Below, in pieces: positions 27,900 through 40,228 of a DNA stretch of 64,000 nucleotides. The stretch's first letter is position 1, and each line of letters begins with the position of its first letter. The notes below the pieces were generated by a model. The model saw nothing but the letters and a program-made list of their open reading frames with translations. It did not search any database and was not told the origin of the DNA. The DNA is taken from contig NZ_JAUSVX010000001.1 of the NCBI RefSeq assembly GCF_030814995.1, positions 1,116,001 to 1,180,000 on the forward strand, written 5' to 3'. This DNA comes from Labrys wisconsinensis (GTDB lineage: Bacteria > Pseudomonadota > Alphaproteobacteria > Rhizobiales > Labraceae). Both the position numbers and the translations under genes were made by a program.

Positions 27900-27939
27900 G
27901 ACCCTCAGCCCCTCACCCCTCCCCGCAAGAGGGAGGGGA
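27900..27939 (-). repeat. Palindromic intergenic repeat, copy B
   Basis: The reverse complement of copy A with a few changes (core CCCCTCCCCGCAAGAGGGAG). Copies A and B face each other and could form one large hairpin in RNA or cruciform DNA. The gap between mnmG and rsmG (27691-27995) holds nothing else recognisable. Confidence 0.75.
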
Positions 27940-27995
27940 AATGCCGACGTCGAGCGCTTTCCATCAATGCGTCTCGCCCGCGCCTTGGCGTCCTT

Positions 27996-29867
27996 TCAGC
28001 CCACCGCCTTCAGGGCACCGCGCTTGCGCAAGGTGGCCAGCAGCAGGGTGATCGCCGCCGGGGTGATGCCGTCGATGCGGCCGGCCTGGCCGATGGTACG
28101 GGGCCGAATCGATTGCAGCTTCTCGCGGCTCTCGTTCGACAGGCCGGCCACGCCGAGGAAATCGAAATCCGCCGGCAGCGCCACGTCCTCGTCGCGTCGG
28201 AAGGCGGCGATGTCGGCCCGCTGCCGCTCCATGTAGACGGCGTATTTGGCGTCGATCTCGACCTGCTCCAGCACCGCCGCCGGGTAGGCCGCGGCCTCCG
28301 GCCAGATGCGGACGACATCGGCGGCAGTCACGTCGGGATAGGCCATGAGGTCGAAAGCCGAACGCCGAACGCCGTCGCGGTTGACGCGGATGCCGACGGC
28401 TTCGGCCTCGTTCGGCGTCAGCGACACCGCCTTCGCCAGCGCCGTGGCCTGCTCCAGCGCCGCGCGCTTGGCGACCCAGGCCTCGCGCCGCCGCGCTCCG
28501 ACCAGGCCGAGCTCCAGGCCGCGCCCGGTCAGGCGCCGGTCGGCATTGTCGGCCCGCAGGGTCAACCGATACTCCGCCCGGGAGGTGAACATGCGGTAGG
28601 GCTCGCTCACCCCGCGCGTCACCAGATCGTCCAGCATCACGCTGAGATAGGCGGTGTCGCGCCCGAAGCCGACGCCCTCCCCGCCGCCGGCCCGCCGCGC
28701 CGCGTTGAGCCCGGCCACCAGGCCCTGGCCCGCCGCCTCCTCATAGCCGGTCGTGCCGTTGATCTGGCCGGCCAGGAACAGGCCGACGAGCCGCTTGGTC
28801 TCAAGCGTGGCGAACAATTCGCGCGGGTCGACATGGTCATACTCCACGGCATAGCCGGGACGCAGGATCCGCGTCCGCTCCAGCCCGGGTATGGTGGCGA
28901 TCATCGCCGCCTGCACCTCGGCCGGCAGCGAGGTCGAGATGCCGTTGGGATAGACGGTGTCGTCGTCCAGGCCCTCCGGCTCCAGGAAGACCTGGTGGCC
29001 CTCCCGGTCGCCGAACCGCACCACCTTGTCCTCGATGGAAGGGCAGTAGCGCGGGCCGCGGCTCTCGATCTGCCCGGAATAGATCGGCGCCCGGTGGATG
29101 TTCTGCCGGATGACCGCATGGGTCGCCCTGGTCGTCCTGGTCATACCGCAGGCGACCTGCGGGTTGGGCAGCACGTCCGTCAACGTCGAGAACGGCTCGG
29201 GCGGCTCGTCGCCCGGCTGCATCTCAAGGGAGGCCCAGTCGATGGTCGTGCCGTCGAGCCGGGCCGGCGTGCCGGTCTTGAGCCGGCCGAGGGCGAAGCC
29301 GAGCCGCTCCAGCGTCGCGGACAAGCCGAGCGCCGGCGCCTCTCCGATTCGCCCGGCCGGGGTCTTCACCTCGCCGACATGGATGACGCCGCGCAGGAAC
29401 GTGCCTGTCGTGAGCACCACGGCGCCGCAGCCGAAGCGCCGGCCGTCGCGGGCGAGAACCGCGGCGACGCGGCCGTCGCGCACCTCGATGTCGTCGGCCT
29501 CGGCCTCGACCACCACCAGCCCATCCTGCTCGCGGATGGCGGCCTGCATCGCCGCGGCATAGAGCTTGCGATCGGCCTGGGCGCGCGGGCCGCGCACCGC
29601 CGGGCCCTTGCGCCGGTTCAGCACCCGGAACTGGATGCCGCCGGCATCGGCGACCCGACCCATCAATCCGTCGAGCGCGTCGATCTCGCGCACGAGATGG
29701 CCCTTGCCGAGCCCGCCGATCGCGGGGTTGCAGGACATCGCCCCGATCGTGGCGGAGCGATGGGTGATGAGCGCCGTGCGTGCGCCGAGCCGTGCCGCCG
29801 CTGCGGCCGCCTCGCAGCCCGCATGCCCGCCGCCGACGACGATGACGTCGAAGTCCCGCTCCATCAT
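27996..29867 (-). CDS. mnmG: tRNA uridine-5-carboxymethylaminomethyl(34) synthesis protein MnmG
   Basis: 623-residue FAD enzyme that, with MnmE, builds the cmnm5 group at wobble uridine 34. The FAD-binding motif [17 protein letters not shown] is at about residues 11-27; [20 protein letters not shown] and [13 protein letters not shown] are family hallmarks, and the C-terminal helical tRNA-binding domain ends in the [12 protein letters not shown] stretch. Two adjacent ATGs begin it (29867, 29864). It is directly downstream of mnmE, its partner. Confidence 0.97.
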   Translation of the reverse strand: MMERDFDVIVVGGGHAGCEAAAAAARLGARTALITHRSATIGAMSCNPAIGGLGKGHLVREIDALDGLMGRVADAGGIQFRVLNRRKGPAVRGPRAQADRKLYAAAMQAAIREQDGLVVVEAEADDIEVRDGRVAAVLARDGRRFGCGAVVLTTGTFLRGVIHVGEVKTPAGRIGEAPALGLSATLERLGFALGRLKTGTPARLDGTTIDWASLEMQPGDEPPEPFSTLTDVLPNPQVACGMTRTTRATHAVIRQNIHRAPIYSGQIESRGPRYCPSIEDKVVRFGDREGHQVFLEPEGLDDDTVYPNGISTSLPAEVQAAMIATIPGLERTRILRPGYAVEYDHVDPRELFATLETKRLVGLFLAGQINGTTGYEEAAGQGLVAGLNAARRAGGGEGVGFGRDTAYLSVMLDDLVTRGVSEPYRMFTSRAEYRLTLRADNADRRLTGRGLELGLVGARRREAWVAKRAALEQATALAKAVSLTPNEAEAVGIRVNRDGVRRSAFDLMAYPDVTAADVVRIWPEAAAYPAAVLEQVEIDAKYAVYMERQRADIAAFRRDEDVALPADFDFLGVAGLSNESREKLQSIRPRTIGQAGRIDGITPAAITLLLATLRKRGALKAVG

Positions 29868-29931
29868 GCCTCGATCCTGAAGAGGCGGTGCTTGTACAGC
29901 CTGCCGCCCATGGCGTCAAAGCGCCGTCCGC

Positions 29932-31236
29932 TCACTTGCCGATGCAGAACTGCCGGAAGATGACGTCGTAGATTTCGTCGATGTCGACGCTCCCGGTCAG
30001 CCGCCCGATGGCGCGCACCGCCAGGCGCAGGTCCTCGGCTGCGAACTCCACCGGCGTCGCCGCATCGGCGGCGGCGACGCGGCCGAGATGGACCGCCATC
30101 GCCTCCAGTTCGCGCCGGTGCCGCGCCCGTGTCACCAGCGCCGCCTCCCCGCCCTCCAGCGCCGCCCGTGCCGCCTGCGCGAGCCGGTCGGTCAGCGTCT
30201 CGAGACCTGCGCCGGTCAGAGCGGAGATGGCGAGATCGCATCGTTGCGGCGGCGAATCGATCCGGTCGCGCTTGGTCGCCACCCGCAGCAGCGGCACGGC
30301 GAGGTCCGGCGGATCGGCGGGCGCATCGGCGGGCGAGAGCCAGACCACCAGATCGGCCGAGCCGGCACGGTCGAGCGCCCGCGCCACCCCGATCGCCTCG
30401 ACCGGATCCTCGGTCTGACGCAGCCCGGCGGTGTCGATCAGCGTGGCGGGATAGCCGTCGAGGTCGAGATGCACCTCGATGGTATCGCGCGTCGTGCCGG
30501 GAATCGCCGAAACGATCGCCACGTCCCGCCGCGCCAGGGCATTGAGCAGGGTCGACTTGCCGGCATTGGGCGGGCCGGCGATGACGATGCGAGCCCCCTC
30601 GCGCAAGCGCTCGCCGCGCGCCGCCCCCGCCAGGGCGGCCTCGACCTCGCCGACCAGCCGTGTCGCCGTCGCCGTGGCGACGGCAAATAGTGCCGGCACG
30701 TCCTCCTCATCGGGAAAGTCGATCTCCGCCTCGAGCAGCGCCAGGGCCCGGGTCAGCTCGGCGCGCCAGGCGGATGCCGCCCGCTCCAGCGCGCCGCCCG
30801 CCTGCCGCAACGCCTGCCGGCGCTGGCCGGCCGTCTCCGCCTCGACGAGGTCGGCGATACCCTCGGCGGCGGTGAGGTCGAGCTTGCCGTTCTCCACGGC
30901 CCGGCGGGTGAATTCGCCGGGCTCGGCCAGGCGAATGCCGGGGATGGCGGTCAGCGTGTCGATCAGGGCCGCGATCACCGCCCGGCCGCCATGCACGTGG
31001 AACTCGGCCACGTCCTCGCCGGTAAAGCTCGCGGGGCCCGGCAGGAACAGCACCAGCGCCCGATCGATCTCCTCGCCGGCAGCGCCACGCAACCGTCGGA
31101 GCGCAGCCATGCGCGGCGTCGGCGCGCCGCCGGCGATCTGCCGGAGCGCCGCGCCGACCGCCGGGCCGGACAGGCGCACCACCGCGACCCCGGCCTTGCC
31201 GGCGCCGGAGGACAGGGCCGCGATCGTCGCCGTCAT
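29932..31236 (-). CDS. mnmE: tRNA modification GTPase MnmE
   Basis: 434-residue GTPase partner of MnmG. The N-terminal formyl-THF-binding domain (TIAALSSGAGKAGVAVVRLS) is followed by a helical domain holding the G domain: GPPNAGKSTLLNAL (G1, about residues 224-237), a GTTRDT switch and the DTAGL G3. The chain ends FCIGK, the required C-terminal CxGK motif. Length and motif order are complete. Its start abuts a parS-like site and the divergent DUF255 gene. Confidence 0.97.
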   Translation of the reverse strand: MTATIAALSSGAGKAGVAVVRLSGPAVGAALRQIAGGAPTPRMAALRRLRGAAGEEIDRALVLFLPGPASFTGEDVAEFHVHGGRAVIAALIDTLTAIPGIRLAEPGEFTRRAVENGKLDLTAAEGIADLVEAETAGQRRQALRQAGGALERAASAWRAELTRALALLEAEIDFPDEEDVPALFAVATATATRLVGEVEAALAGAARGERLREGARIVIAGPPNAGKSTLLNALARRDVAIVSAIPGTTRDTIEVHLDLDGYPATLIDTAGLRQTEDPVEAIGVARALDRAGSADLVVWLSPADAPADPPDLAVPLLRVATKRDRIDSPPQRCDLAISALTGAGLETLTDRLAQAARAALEGGEAALVTRARHRRELEAMAVHLGRVAAADAATPVEFAAEDLRLAVRAIGRLTGSVDIDEIYDVIFRQFCIGK

Positions 31237-31272
31237 CGCCCGCCCCCTGTCGCTGCGCCGGACGCCGCCCTA

Positions 31273-31288
31273 TGTTTCCCGTGAAACA
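31273..31288. promoter_or_regulatory. parS-like site 2 (between mnmE and DUF255 gene)
   Basis: TGTTTCCCGTGAAACA matches the parS consensus at 15 of 16 positions, with one central change that breaks the CACGTG core on one side. It lies in the divergent promoter gap between mnmE and the DUF255 gene. Confidence 0.75.
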
Positions 31289-31361
31289 TGCGGGGCGGGA
31301 GCCGGGCGCCGGCATCGCGCCGGCAGCCCCATGTCCTCGGCGAACGACGGAAGGCCGCGTC

Positions 31362-33377
<2,016 letters not shown>

Positions 33378-33380
<3 letters not shown>

Positions 33381-33393
33381 TTCACGTGAAACA
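33378..33393. promoter_or_regulatory. parS-like site 3 (over the DUF255 stop codon)
   Basis: TGATTCACGTGAAACA matches parS at 15 of 16 positions with the TTCACGTGAA core intact. Its first three bases are the TGA stop of the DUF255 gene. It is four bases from the terminator hairpin. Confidence 0.8.
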
Positions 33394-33397
33394 GATT

Positions 33398-33422
33398 GCG
33401 GGCCCGGTCGAACCGGGCCCGC
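33398..33422. terminator. Bidirectional stem-loop between convergent DUF255 gene and rho
   Basis: GCGGGCCCGGT, a CGA loop and ACCGGGCCCGC form a perfect 11-bp stem in the 51-base gap between convergent genes. There is no strong U-tract, but position and stability suit a shared terminator. Confidence 0.75.
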
Positions 33423-33431
33423 AGGCGGTCC

Positions 33432-34697
<1,266 letters not shown>

Positions 34698-34964
34698 CGG
34701 GAGTCCTTGGTGGGGGATAGAATTTCGGACCGCGACGGCTGGAAGGGGACGCGGTCTAATGCAGTGGGGAAAGGGCAGGACAAGTGCGCGGAGCGGTGAG
34801 CGCCCTGCGTTGGCGCCCAGGCGGATCAGTGACCAGCACCCGAAAGCACCTGCCTGGAATGGGTAGGATTGCGCCTCTATACAGCCGCGGCGCGCCCGCC
34901 GCAAGCGGTCGGAAGTTAAACTTTTTGCAATGCAACGCCGAGCAGCGCCCGTGACGGCGGTCGC

Positions 34965-35405
34965 TCAGAACGGCTTCACCACCACCAGGATGACGATCAG
35001 GATCATCACCAGCGTCGGCACCTCGTTGAGGATGCGATAGAACCGCGCCGGACGCTGGTTGCGATCCTCGGCGAAGGACCGGACGGTGCGGGCGAAGAAG
35101 CCGTGCAAGCCGCTGAGCACCAGCACCAGCGCGAATTTGGCGTGCAGCCAGGGCGCGGCATAGAAGCCCGATTTCCAGGCCAGCAGCAGCCCGAGGATCC
35201 AGGTGGCGATCATCGCCGGGGTGATGATCGCCTTGAGCAGGCGCCGTTCCATCACCTTGAAGGTCTCGCTCTGCACCGAGCCCGGCACCGTGTCGGCGTG
35301 GTAGACGAACAGGCGCGGCAGGTAGAGCATGCCCGCCATCCAGGCGATCACGGCGATGATATGCGCCGCCTTGAGCCAGTCGTAGCCGGGGCTGCCATAC
35401 TCCAT
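34965..35405 (-). CDS. hemJ: Protoporphyrinogen IX oxidase HemJ
   Basis: 146-residue inner-membrane protein with four predicted helices. Conserved elements are WLKAAHIIAVIAWMAGMLYLPRLFVYH (two His, about residues 15 and 36), the MERRLLKAI loop and LHAKFALVLVLSGLHG. HemJ replaces HemY/HemG for the penultimate step of haem synthesis in most alphaproteobacteria. It is nine bases downstream of hemE, a functional pairing in the same pathway. Confidence 0.92.
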   Translation of the reverse strand: MEYGSPGYDWLKAAHIIAVIAWMAGMLYLPRLFVYHADTVPGSVQSETFKVMERRLLKAIITPAMIATWILGLLLAWKSGFYAAPWLHAKFALVLVLSGLHGFFARTVRSFAEDRNQRPARFYRILNEVPTLVMILIVILVVVKPF

Positions 35406-35414
35406 CGGATGCTC

Positions 35415-36443
35415 CTACCGTGCCTTGCGAACCCGGGCCAGCATGCGTTCCACATGGGCGATCGGCGTCTCAGGCGTGATGCCGTGGCCGAGGTTGAAAA
35501 TCAACGGCCCCTTGCCGAGCCCGGCCAGGATGCCGTCGACGGCCGCGTCGAGCGCGGGGCCCCCGGCCACCAGCACCAGCGGGTCGAGATTGCCCTGCAC
35601 CGGCTTCACCGGCTGCAGGACCTGTCCTGCCCAGGCCCAGTCCACCGACCAGTCCAGCCCGATCGCGTCGACGCCGACATGGCGGGCATAGGTCTCGTAC
35701 AAGGTTCCGGCACCGCGGGGAAAGCCGATGATCCCGGCCTGCGGATGATGCTCCCGGAGATAGGCGACGATCCGGGCGACCGGGTCCATGGCCCAGCGGC
35801 GGAACTCGTCCGGCGCCAGCGTCCCGGCCCAGCTGTCGAAGATCTGCACGGCATCGACGCCCGCCTCGATCTGCGCGCCGAGATAGGCGCAGGAGGCGTC
35901 CACCAGACGATCGATCAGCTCTTCGAACCCGTCGGGATCGCGATAGGCCCAGAGCCGGGCCGGCGCCTGGTCCGGCGTGCCCCTGCCGGCGACCATGTAG
36001 GTCGCCACGGTCCAGGGCGCGCCGCAGAAGCCGAGCAGCGCCACGTCGCCGGGCAGCTCGCCCTTGACCCGGCGGATGGTCTCGAACACCGGCCCGAGCC
36101 GGTCGAGGTCGATGCGCTCGTGCAGGCGCCGCAGGCCGCGCGCGTCCGGGATCGGGTTGAGCCGCGGCCCCTCGCCCTCCTCGAAACGCACGGCTTGGCC
36201 GAGCGCATCCGGCACCACCAGGATATCGGAGAACAGGATGGCGGCGTCGAAGCCGAAGCGCCGGATCGGCTGCAGGGTCACCTCTGCCGCCAGGTCGGGC
36301 GTGTAGCACAGCTCCAGGAAGCTGCCTGCCTTCGCCCGCACCTCGCGGTATTCCGGCAGATAGCGGCCGGCCTGCCGCATCATCCAGACCGGAGGAACGG
36401 CGAGCGTCTCGCCGTTGAGAACGCGAAGAAGCGGCTTTTGCAT
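35415..36443 (-). CDS. hemE: Uroporphyrinogen decarboxylase
   Basis: 342-residue cytosolic TIM-barrel enzyme that decarboxylates uroporphyrinogen III to coproporphyrinogen III. The signature [17 protein letters not shown] is at about residues 18-34, [17 protein letters not shown] carries the active-site Asp region, and [14 protein letters not shown] is the second family signature. It is the first gene on the left arm from the predicted origin and is co-transcribed with hemJ. The hemE promoter must lie within the origin region. Confidence 0.97.
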   Translation of the reverse strand: MQKPLLRVLNGETLAVPPVWMMRQAGRYLPEYREVRAKAGSFLELCYTPDLAAEVTLQPIRRFGFDAAILFSDILVVPDALGQAVRFEEGEGPRLNPIPDARGLRRLHERIDLDRLGPVFETIRRVKGELPGDVALLGFCGAPWTVATYMVAGRGTPDQAPARLWAYRDPDGFEELIDRLVDASCAYLGAQIEAGVDAVQIFDSWAGTLAPDEFRRWAMDPVARIVAYLREHHPQAGIIGFPRGAGTLYETYARHVGVDAIGLDWSVDWAWAGQVLQPVKPVQGNLDPLVLVAGGPALDAAVDGILAGLGKGPLIFNLGHGITPETPIAHVERMLARVRKAR

Positions 36444-36956
36444 CTCGGATCGACTTCCTCCGGCCAGCGGTCCTCCGGTCCGACCGGACCCGTGACGGCA
36501 CCCCCGTGCTTGCCCGCCGAGGCTTCGCCCTCCGGGCCGGCCCCAGGGACAAAGCTCTAGGCCCTGCCGTCCCTCAAATCAAAGAAAAGAGAGAGATATT
36601 CTTTTCTCTTTCTTATTGAGGGGCCGTCAGCAGTGCCAACGCGCTGTCCACAGCTCCTCCACAGCCGGTCCGCGGCGAGCCCGCCGCCAAGTGAGGGTGG
36701 GGCCGGCCCGGCGCGCCTCGAACCCAGCCTCGATTCCAGCCGTGGAGTCAGCGGCTTGGCGGGGCGGGCCGAAGCCGCGTTTCAGAGTCGGATCAGAGTC
36801 TTGCGAGTCTTGTTACCACGTCCGTCCGAATCCGGCCCCACAGCGCTTCGCCTGTGGACGGCGATCCCGGGTCGTCCACAGGGGGCGGGCGGCAGCGCCC
36901 GATCGGTCCCCGTCATCCCCACTTGTCCACAGCGCCGTCCCAGGCTACGCCGGGCC
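36444..36956. other. Predicted chromosomal replication origin (oriC)
   Basis: 513 bases between divergent hemE and the DUF299 gene, the place of the mapped origin in Caulobacter and relatives. DnaA-box-like 9-mers (consensus TTATCCACA) are at 36923-36931 (TTGTCCACA, one mismatch) and 36644-36652, 36655-36663, 36872-36880 and 36853-36861 (the last on the minus strand; two mismatches each). Six GANTC sites fall within 36732-36832. The only AT-rich tract, 36576-36619, is flanked by CCCTCAA/TTGAGGG inverted arms and is a plausible unwinding element. No coding frame is credible here. Confidence 0.8.
36576..36619. other. AT-rich candidate DNA-unwinding element
   Basis: A purine-rich run AAAGAAAAGAGAGAGATATT followed by its pyrimidine-rich counterpart CTTTTCTCTTTCTTATT, in otherwise GC-rich DNA. 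Outer arms CCCTCAA and TTGAGGG close an imperfect hairpin. It sits at the hemE side of the DnaA-box cluster. Confidence 0.6.
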
Positions 36957-37796
36957 ATGGCGACGCGCAGCTTCTTCCATCTGCACCTGGTCTCGGACTC
37001 CACCGGCGAGACGCTGATCACCGTCGCCCGCGCCGTGGCGGCGCAATATCCCGGCGTCTCCGCCCTCGAGCATGTCTATCCCATGGTGCGCACGGAGCGG
37101 CAGCTCGAGCAGGTCCTGGCCGAGATCGAGACGGCGCCGGGCATCGTGCTGCACACGCTGGTCGAGGAGCAGCTCGCGGCGCGCCTGGAGCAGTCCTGCC
37201 GCGAGGCCGGCTGCCCGTCCATGCCGGTGCTGGCGCCGATCACCCACCTCTTCCATGCCTATCTCGGGGTCGAGATCCTGGTGCGCCCCGGCGCCCAGCA
37301 CACGCTGAATGCCGATTATTTCCGCCGGATCGACGCGCTCAACTACACCATGGTGCACGACGACGGGCAGCAGTCGACCGACCTCGACGAGGCCGACGTG
37401 GTGCTGATCGGGGTGTCGCGCACCTCCAAGACGCCGACCTCGATCTACCTCGCCAATCGCGGCATCAAGACCGCCAATGTGCCGATGGTGCCGGGCATCC
37501 CGCTGCCCCCGGAAGTGGAGACGCTGCGCCGGCCCCTCATCGTCGGCCTGATCGCCTCGCCCGAGCGCATCGTGCAGATCCGTGAGAACCGGGTGCTCAG
37601 CCTCAGCCAGCGGCACGACCAGACCGCCTATACCGACCGCGTGGCGGTGTCAGAGGAGCTGGCCGAGAGCCGCCGCCTGTTCGCCCGCAAGGGCTGGCCG
37701 GTGATCGACGTCACCCGCCGCTCGATCGAGGAGACCGCCGCGGCGATCTCGGGGCTGCTGCGCGACCACCGCCGCGCCAAGATCGTCGAAACCTGA
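36957..37796 (+). CDS. Pyruvate, water dikinase (PEP synthase) regulatory-type protein, DUF299
   Basis: 279 residues of the bifunctional serine/threonine kinase and phosphorylase family DUF299, which switches PEP synthase or pyruvate phosphate dikinase on and off by ADP-dependent phosphorylation. [11 protein letters not shown] (about residues 9-19) opens the family; the P-loop-like [18 protein letters not shown] (about residues 151-168) is the nucleotide site. It is the first gene of the right arm from oriC and shares strand and spacing with maf (12 bases). The start follows the last DnaA box by 25 bases. Confidence 0.9.
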   Translation: MATRSFFHLHLVSDSTGETLITVARAVAAQYPGVSALEHVYPMVRTERQLEQVLAEIETAPGIVLHTLVEEQLAARLEQSCREAGCPSMPVLAPITHLFHAYLGVEILVRPGAQHTLNADYFRRIDALNYTMVHDDGQQSTDLDEADVVLIGVSRTSKTPTSIYLANRGIKTANVPMVPGIPLPPEVETLRRPLIVGLIASPERIVQIRENRVLSLSQRHDQTAYTDRVAVSEELAESRRLFARKGWPVIDVTRRSIEETAAAISGLLRDHRRAKIVET

Positions 37797-37808
37797 AGGC
37801 CCGGCCCC

Positions 37809-38420
37809 ATGTCGAAGGTCCATCCCGCCGAAATCCGTTTCGTCCTCGCTTCCAAATCGGCCATCCGGGCCGAGCTCCTGCGCGGCGCCGGCCTCGAGGT
37901 CGAGATCGTGCCCGCCAATGTCGACGAGCGCGGTCTCGAGGCGGCCTGGAGCGGCGCCGGCCCGGACGTGGTGGCGCGCAACCTGGCGCAGGAGAAGGCG
38001 GTCGCGGTGTCGCTCTCCTGTCCGGGCTGCCTCGTCATCGGCGCCGACCAGACCCTGGCGCTCGGCGCCGAGCGCTTCTCCAAGGCGGCCGACCTCCTCG
38101 AGGCGCGGGCGCGGCTGCTGCGGCTCAGGGGCCGGACCCACACCCTGCATTCGGGCTTCGCCCTGGCCCGCGACGGCGCCGTGCTGCGGGCTGGGGTCGC
38201 CAGCGCGCATCTGACCATGCGCACCTTCTCCGAGGCCTTCCTCGACGCCTATCTCGCCCGCGCCGGCGAGGCGATCCTCACCAGTGTCGGCTGCTATCAG
38301 CTGGAGCATCTCGGCGTCACCCTGTTCGAGGCGATCGAGGGCGACTATTTCACCATCCTCGGCCTGCCGCTGCTGGCGCTGCTGGCGGCGCTGCGCCAGG
38401 AAGGTCTGATCGAGGACTGA
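37809..38420 (+). CDS. maf: Maf-like nucleotide pyrophosphatase
   Basis: 203-residue house-cleaning NTP pyrophosphatase of the Maf/Ham1 superfamily that hydrolyses modified or non-canonical nucleotides. FVLASKSAIRAELLRGAG (about residues 11-28) is the substrate-binding loop; VIGADQTLALG carries the catalytic Asp; the SVGCYQLEHLG strand is conserved in alphaproteobacterial Maf proteins. It lies between the DUF299 gene and aroE, the usual order at this origin. Confidence 0.9.
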   Translation: MSKVHPAEIRFVLASKSAIRAELLRGAGLEVEIVPANVDERGLEAAWSGAGPDVVARNLAQEKAVAVSLSCPGCLVIGADQTLALGAERFSKAADLLEARARLLRLRGRTHTLHSGFALARDGAVLRAGVASAHLTMRTFSEAFLDAYLARAGEAILTSVGCYQLEHLGVTLFEAIEGDYFTILGLPLLALLAALRQEGLIED

Positions 38421-38463
38421 GCAGGTTCTCCCAAACCTGCTTACACTCAAGACTCTGAGCAGC

Positions 38464-38510
38464 ATTGATTTTGCATTGGAAATGCAAAATCAATCGTGGC
38501 GAAAGCCACG
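38464..38510. repeat. Two adjacent perfect hairpins between maf and aroE
   Basis: A 14-bp perfect inverted repeat (ATTGATTTTGCATT, loop GGA, AATGCAAAATCAAT; 38464-38494) is followed directly by CGTGGC-GAAA-GCCACG (38495-38510). The first is notably AT-rich for this genome. It could be an mRNA processing signal, a small structured RNA or a miniature repeat. No family is recognised. Confidence 0.6.
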
Positions 38511-38551
38511 AGAAGCTGCTTGGTCCCGGCCGTCGCACAGGAACACGAGAC

Positions 38552-39388
38552 ATGAGACGAGCCTGCGTCATCGGCTATCCCGTCAAGCATTCGCGCTCGC
38601 CGATGATCCACGGCTTCTGGCTGGCCGAGCGCGGCATTGCCGGCAGCTATGGCCGCGAGGAAGTGGCGCCGGAGGATTTCGACCGCTTCGTCGCCGGCCT
38701 CGCCGATGCCGGCTATGCCGGCGGCAACGTCACCGTGCCGCACAAGGCGGCAGCCTTCCGCCTCGCAGCGGTGGACGACCCCGTCGCCATGGCGCTGGAG
38801 GCGGTCAACACGCTCTGGTTCGAGGACGGCGTGCTCCGCGGCATGAACACCGATGCCGCCGGCTTCCTGGCCAATCTCGACCAGGAGGCGCCGGGCTGGG
38901 ACGGCGGGCTCGGCAAGGCGGCGGTGCTGGGCGCGGGCGGCGCCGCCCGGGCGATCGTCCACGCGCTGCTGGCGCGCGGGGCGGAGCGGGTGGTGATCGT
39001 CAACCGCACCCTGGCCCGCGCCGAGGAGCTCGCCGCCCGCTTCGGCCCGCGGGCCGTGGCCGCCGGCTGGGACGAGGCGGCATCCGCCCTCGACGGGGCG
39101 GCCTGCCTGGTCAACACCACCTCGCTCGGCATGGCTGGCCAGCCCGCGCTCGATCTCGACCTCGCCGCCCTGCCGGCCGGAGCGCTCGTCACCGACATCG
39201 TCTATGTCCCGATCGAGACGCCGCTGCTGGCGTTGGCGCGGCGGCGCGGCCATCCCGTCGTCGACGGCCTCGGCATGCTGCTGCATCAGGCGGTGCCGGG
39301 CTTCGAGCGCTGGTTCGGCGAGCGGCCGGCGGTGACGCCGGCGCTGCGCGCGCTCGTGCTCGGCGATATCATGGCGCATACGGCCTGA
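38552..39388 (+). CDS. aroE: Shikimate dehydrogenase
   Basis: 278-residue NADPH-dependent enzyme reducing 3-dehydroshikimate in aromatic amino acid synthesis. The shikimate site is [18 protein letters not shown] (about residues 5-22) plus [12 protein letters not shown] with the catalytic Lys; the Asp of [11 protein letters not shown] is also present. The Rossmann motif is [14 protein letters not shown], with [12 protein letters not shown] as the NADP-phosphate site. The start is the ATG of [10 protein letters not shown]. It belongs to the maf-aroE-coaE-dnaQ run. Confidence 0.95.
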   Translation: MRRACVIGYPVKHSRSPMIHGFWLAERGIAGSYGREEVAPEDFDRFVAGLADAGYAGGNVTVPHKAAAFRLAAVDDPVAMALEAVNTLWFEDGVLRGMNTDAAGFLANLDQEAPGWDGGLGKAAVLGAGGAARAIVHALLARGAERVVIVNRTLARAEELAARFGPRAVAAGWDEAASALDGAACLVNTTSLGMAGQPALDLDLAALPAGALVTDIVYVPIETPLLALARRRGHPVVDGLGMLLHQAVPGFERWFGERPAVTPALRALVLGDIMAHTA

Positions 39389-39404
39389 CCGCGCGGGGCG
39401 GGCC

Positions 39405-39600
39405 TGAAGCGTCTTGCGCTCCGGCGGTCGCGCCAAGACGCGTCGAAACAGGGCGTGAGAGCAAGGCAGCGTTTCCGCCCAGACGCGCTTTGCTCCAGAG
39501 TGCGATCGCTTCAAGTTGAATCGATCACACTCTCTATCTCATTGTTTTTACGCATTTTCTTTACGCGAACCGAGTGCCGGATCGTTGGAAAATGCTTAAG
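39405..39600. repeat. RIME-like rhizobial intergenic mosaic element
   Basis: The gap between aroE and coaE contains blocks familiar from repeated intergenic mosaic elements of rhizobia: GTGCGATCGCTTCAAGTTGA with an ATCGATCACACTC end (39500-39531), then TTGTTTTTACGCATTTTCTT, GCGAACCGAGTGCC and a GGAAAATGCTT end (39542-39597). Its composition is unlike neighbouring coding DNA. Recognition is from memory of this repeat type, so the exact borders are approximate. Confidence 0.6.
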
Positions 39601-39610
39601 GGATCGACCG

Positions 39611-40228
39611 ATGAGCTTCATCCTCGGCCTCACCGGCTCCATCGGCATGGGCAAGAGCGCCACGGCGGCGATGTTCCGCGGCCGCGGCGTGCCGGTGCAC
39701 GATGCCGACGCGACGGTGCACGCCCTCTATGCCGGGGCGGCGGTGGCGCCGGTCGAGGCCGCCTTTCCCGGCGTGACGGCGGCCGGCCGGATCGATCGCG
39801 ACCGGCTCGCCGCCCGGGTGGTGGGCGACGCCGTGGCGATGCGGCGGCTCGAAGCGATCGTGCATCCCCTGGTGCGCACCGCCGAGGCCGCCTTCCTCGC
39901 CGCCCATCAGGCCGCGCCGCTGGTGGTCCTCGACATCCCGCTGCTGTTCGAGACCGGCGGCGAGCGGCGCTGCCATGCCGTGGCCGTGGTCTCGGCTCCG
40001 GCGGCGGTGCAGCGCGCCCGCGTCCTGGCCCGTCCGGGCATGACGGCCGAGCGCTTCGAGCGCCTGCTCGCCCGCCAGCTGCCCGACGCGGAGAAGCGCT
40101 GCCGCGCCCATGCGGTCATCGACACGTCGCGCGGCTTCGCCGCGGCGCAGGCGCAAGTGGACGACCTCGTCAGGGCTCTTGCCGGCCGCGCTCCGCCTCC
40201 CCTACCAAGGGGCGCGGAGGCAGCGTGA
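39611..40228 (+). CDS. coaE: Dephospho-CoA kinase
   Basis: 205-residue kinase performing the last step of coenzyme A synthesis. The P-loop [16 protein letters not shown] is at about residues 7-22, followed by [10 protein letters not shown] (substrate Asp) and the lid region [20 protein letters not shown]. The family start [12 protein letters not shown] fixes the ATG; the open frame upstream lacks homology. Its TGA overlaps the dnaQ ATG (ATGA), so the two are translationally coupled. Confidence 0.95.
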   Translation: MSFILGLTGSIGMGKSATAAMFRGRGVPVHDADATVHALYAGAAVAPVEAAFPGVTAAGRIDRDRLAARVVGDAVAMRRLEAIVHPLVRTAEAAFLAAHQAAPLVVLDIPLLFETGGERRCHAVAVVSAPAAVQRARVLARPGMTAERFERLLARQLPDAEKRCRAHAVIDTSRGFAAAQAQVDDLVRALAGRAPPPLPRGAEAA

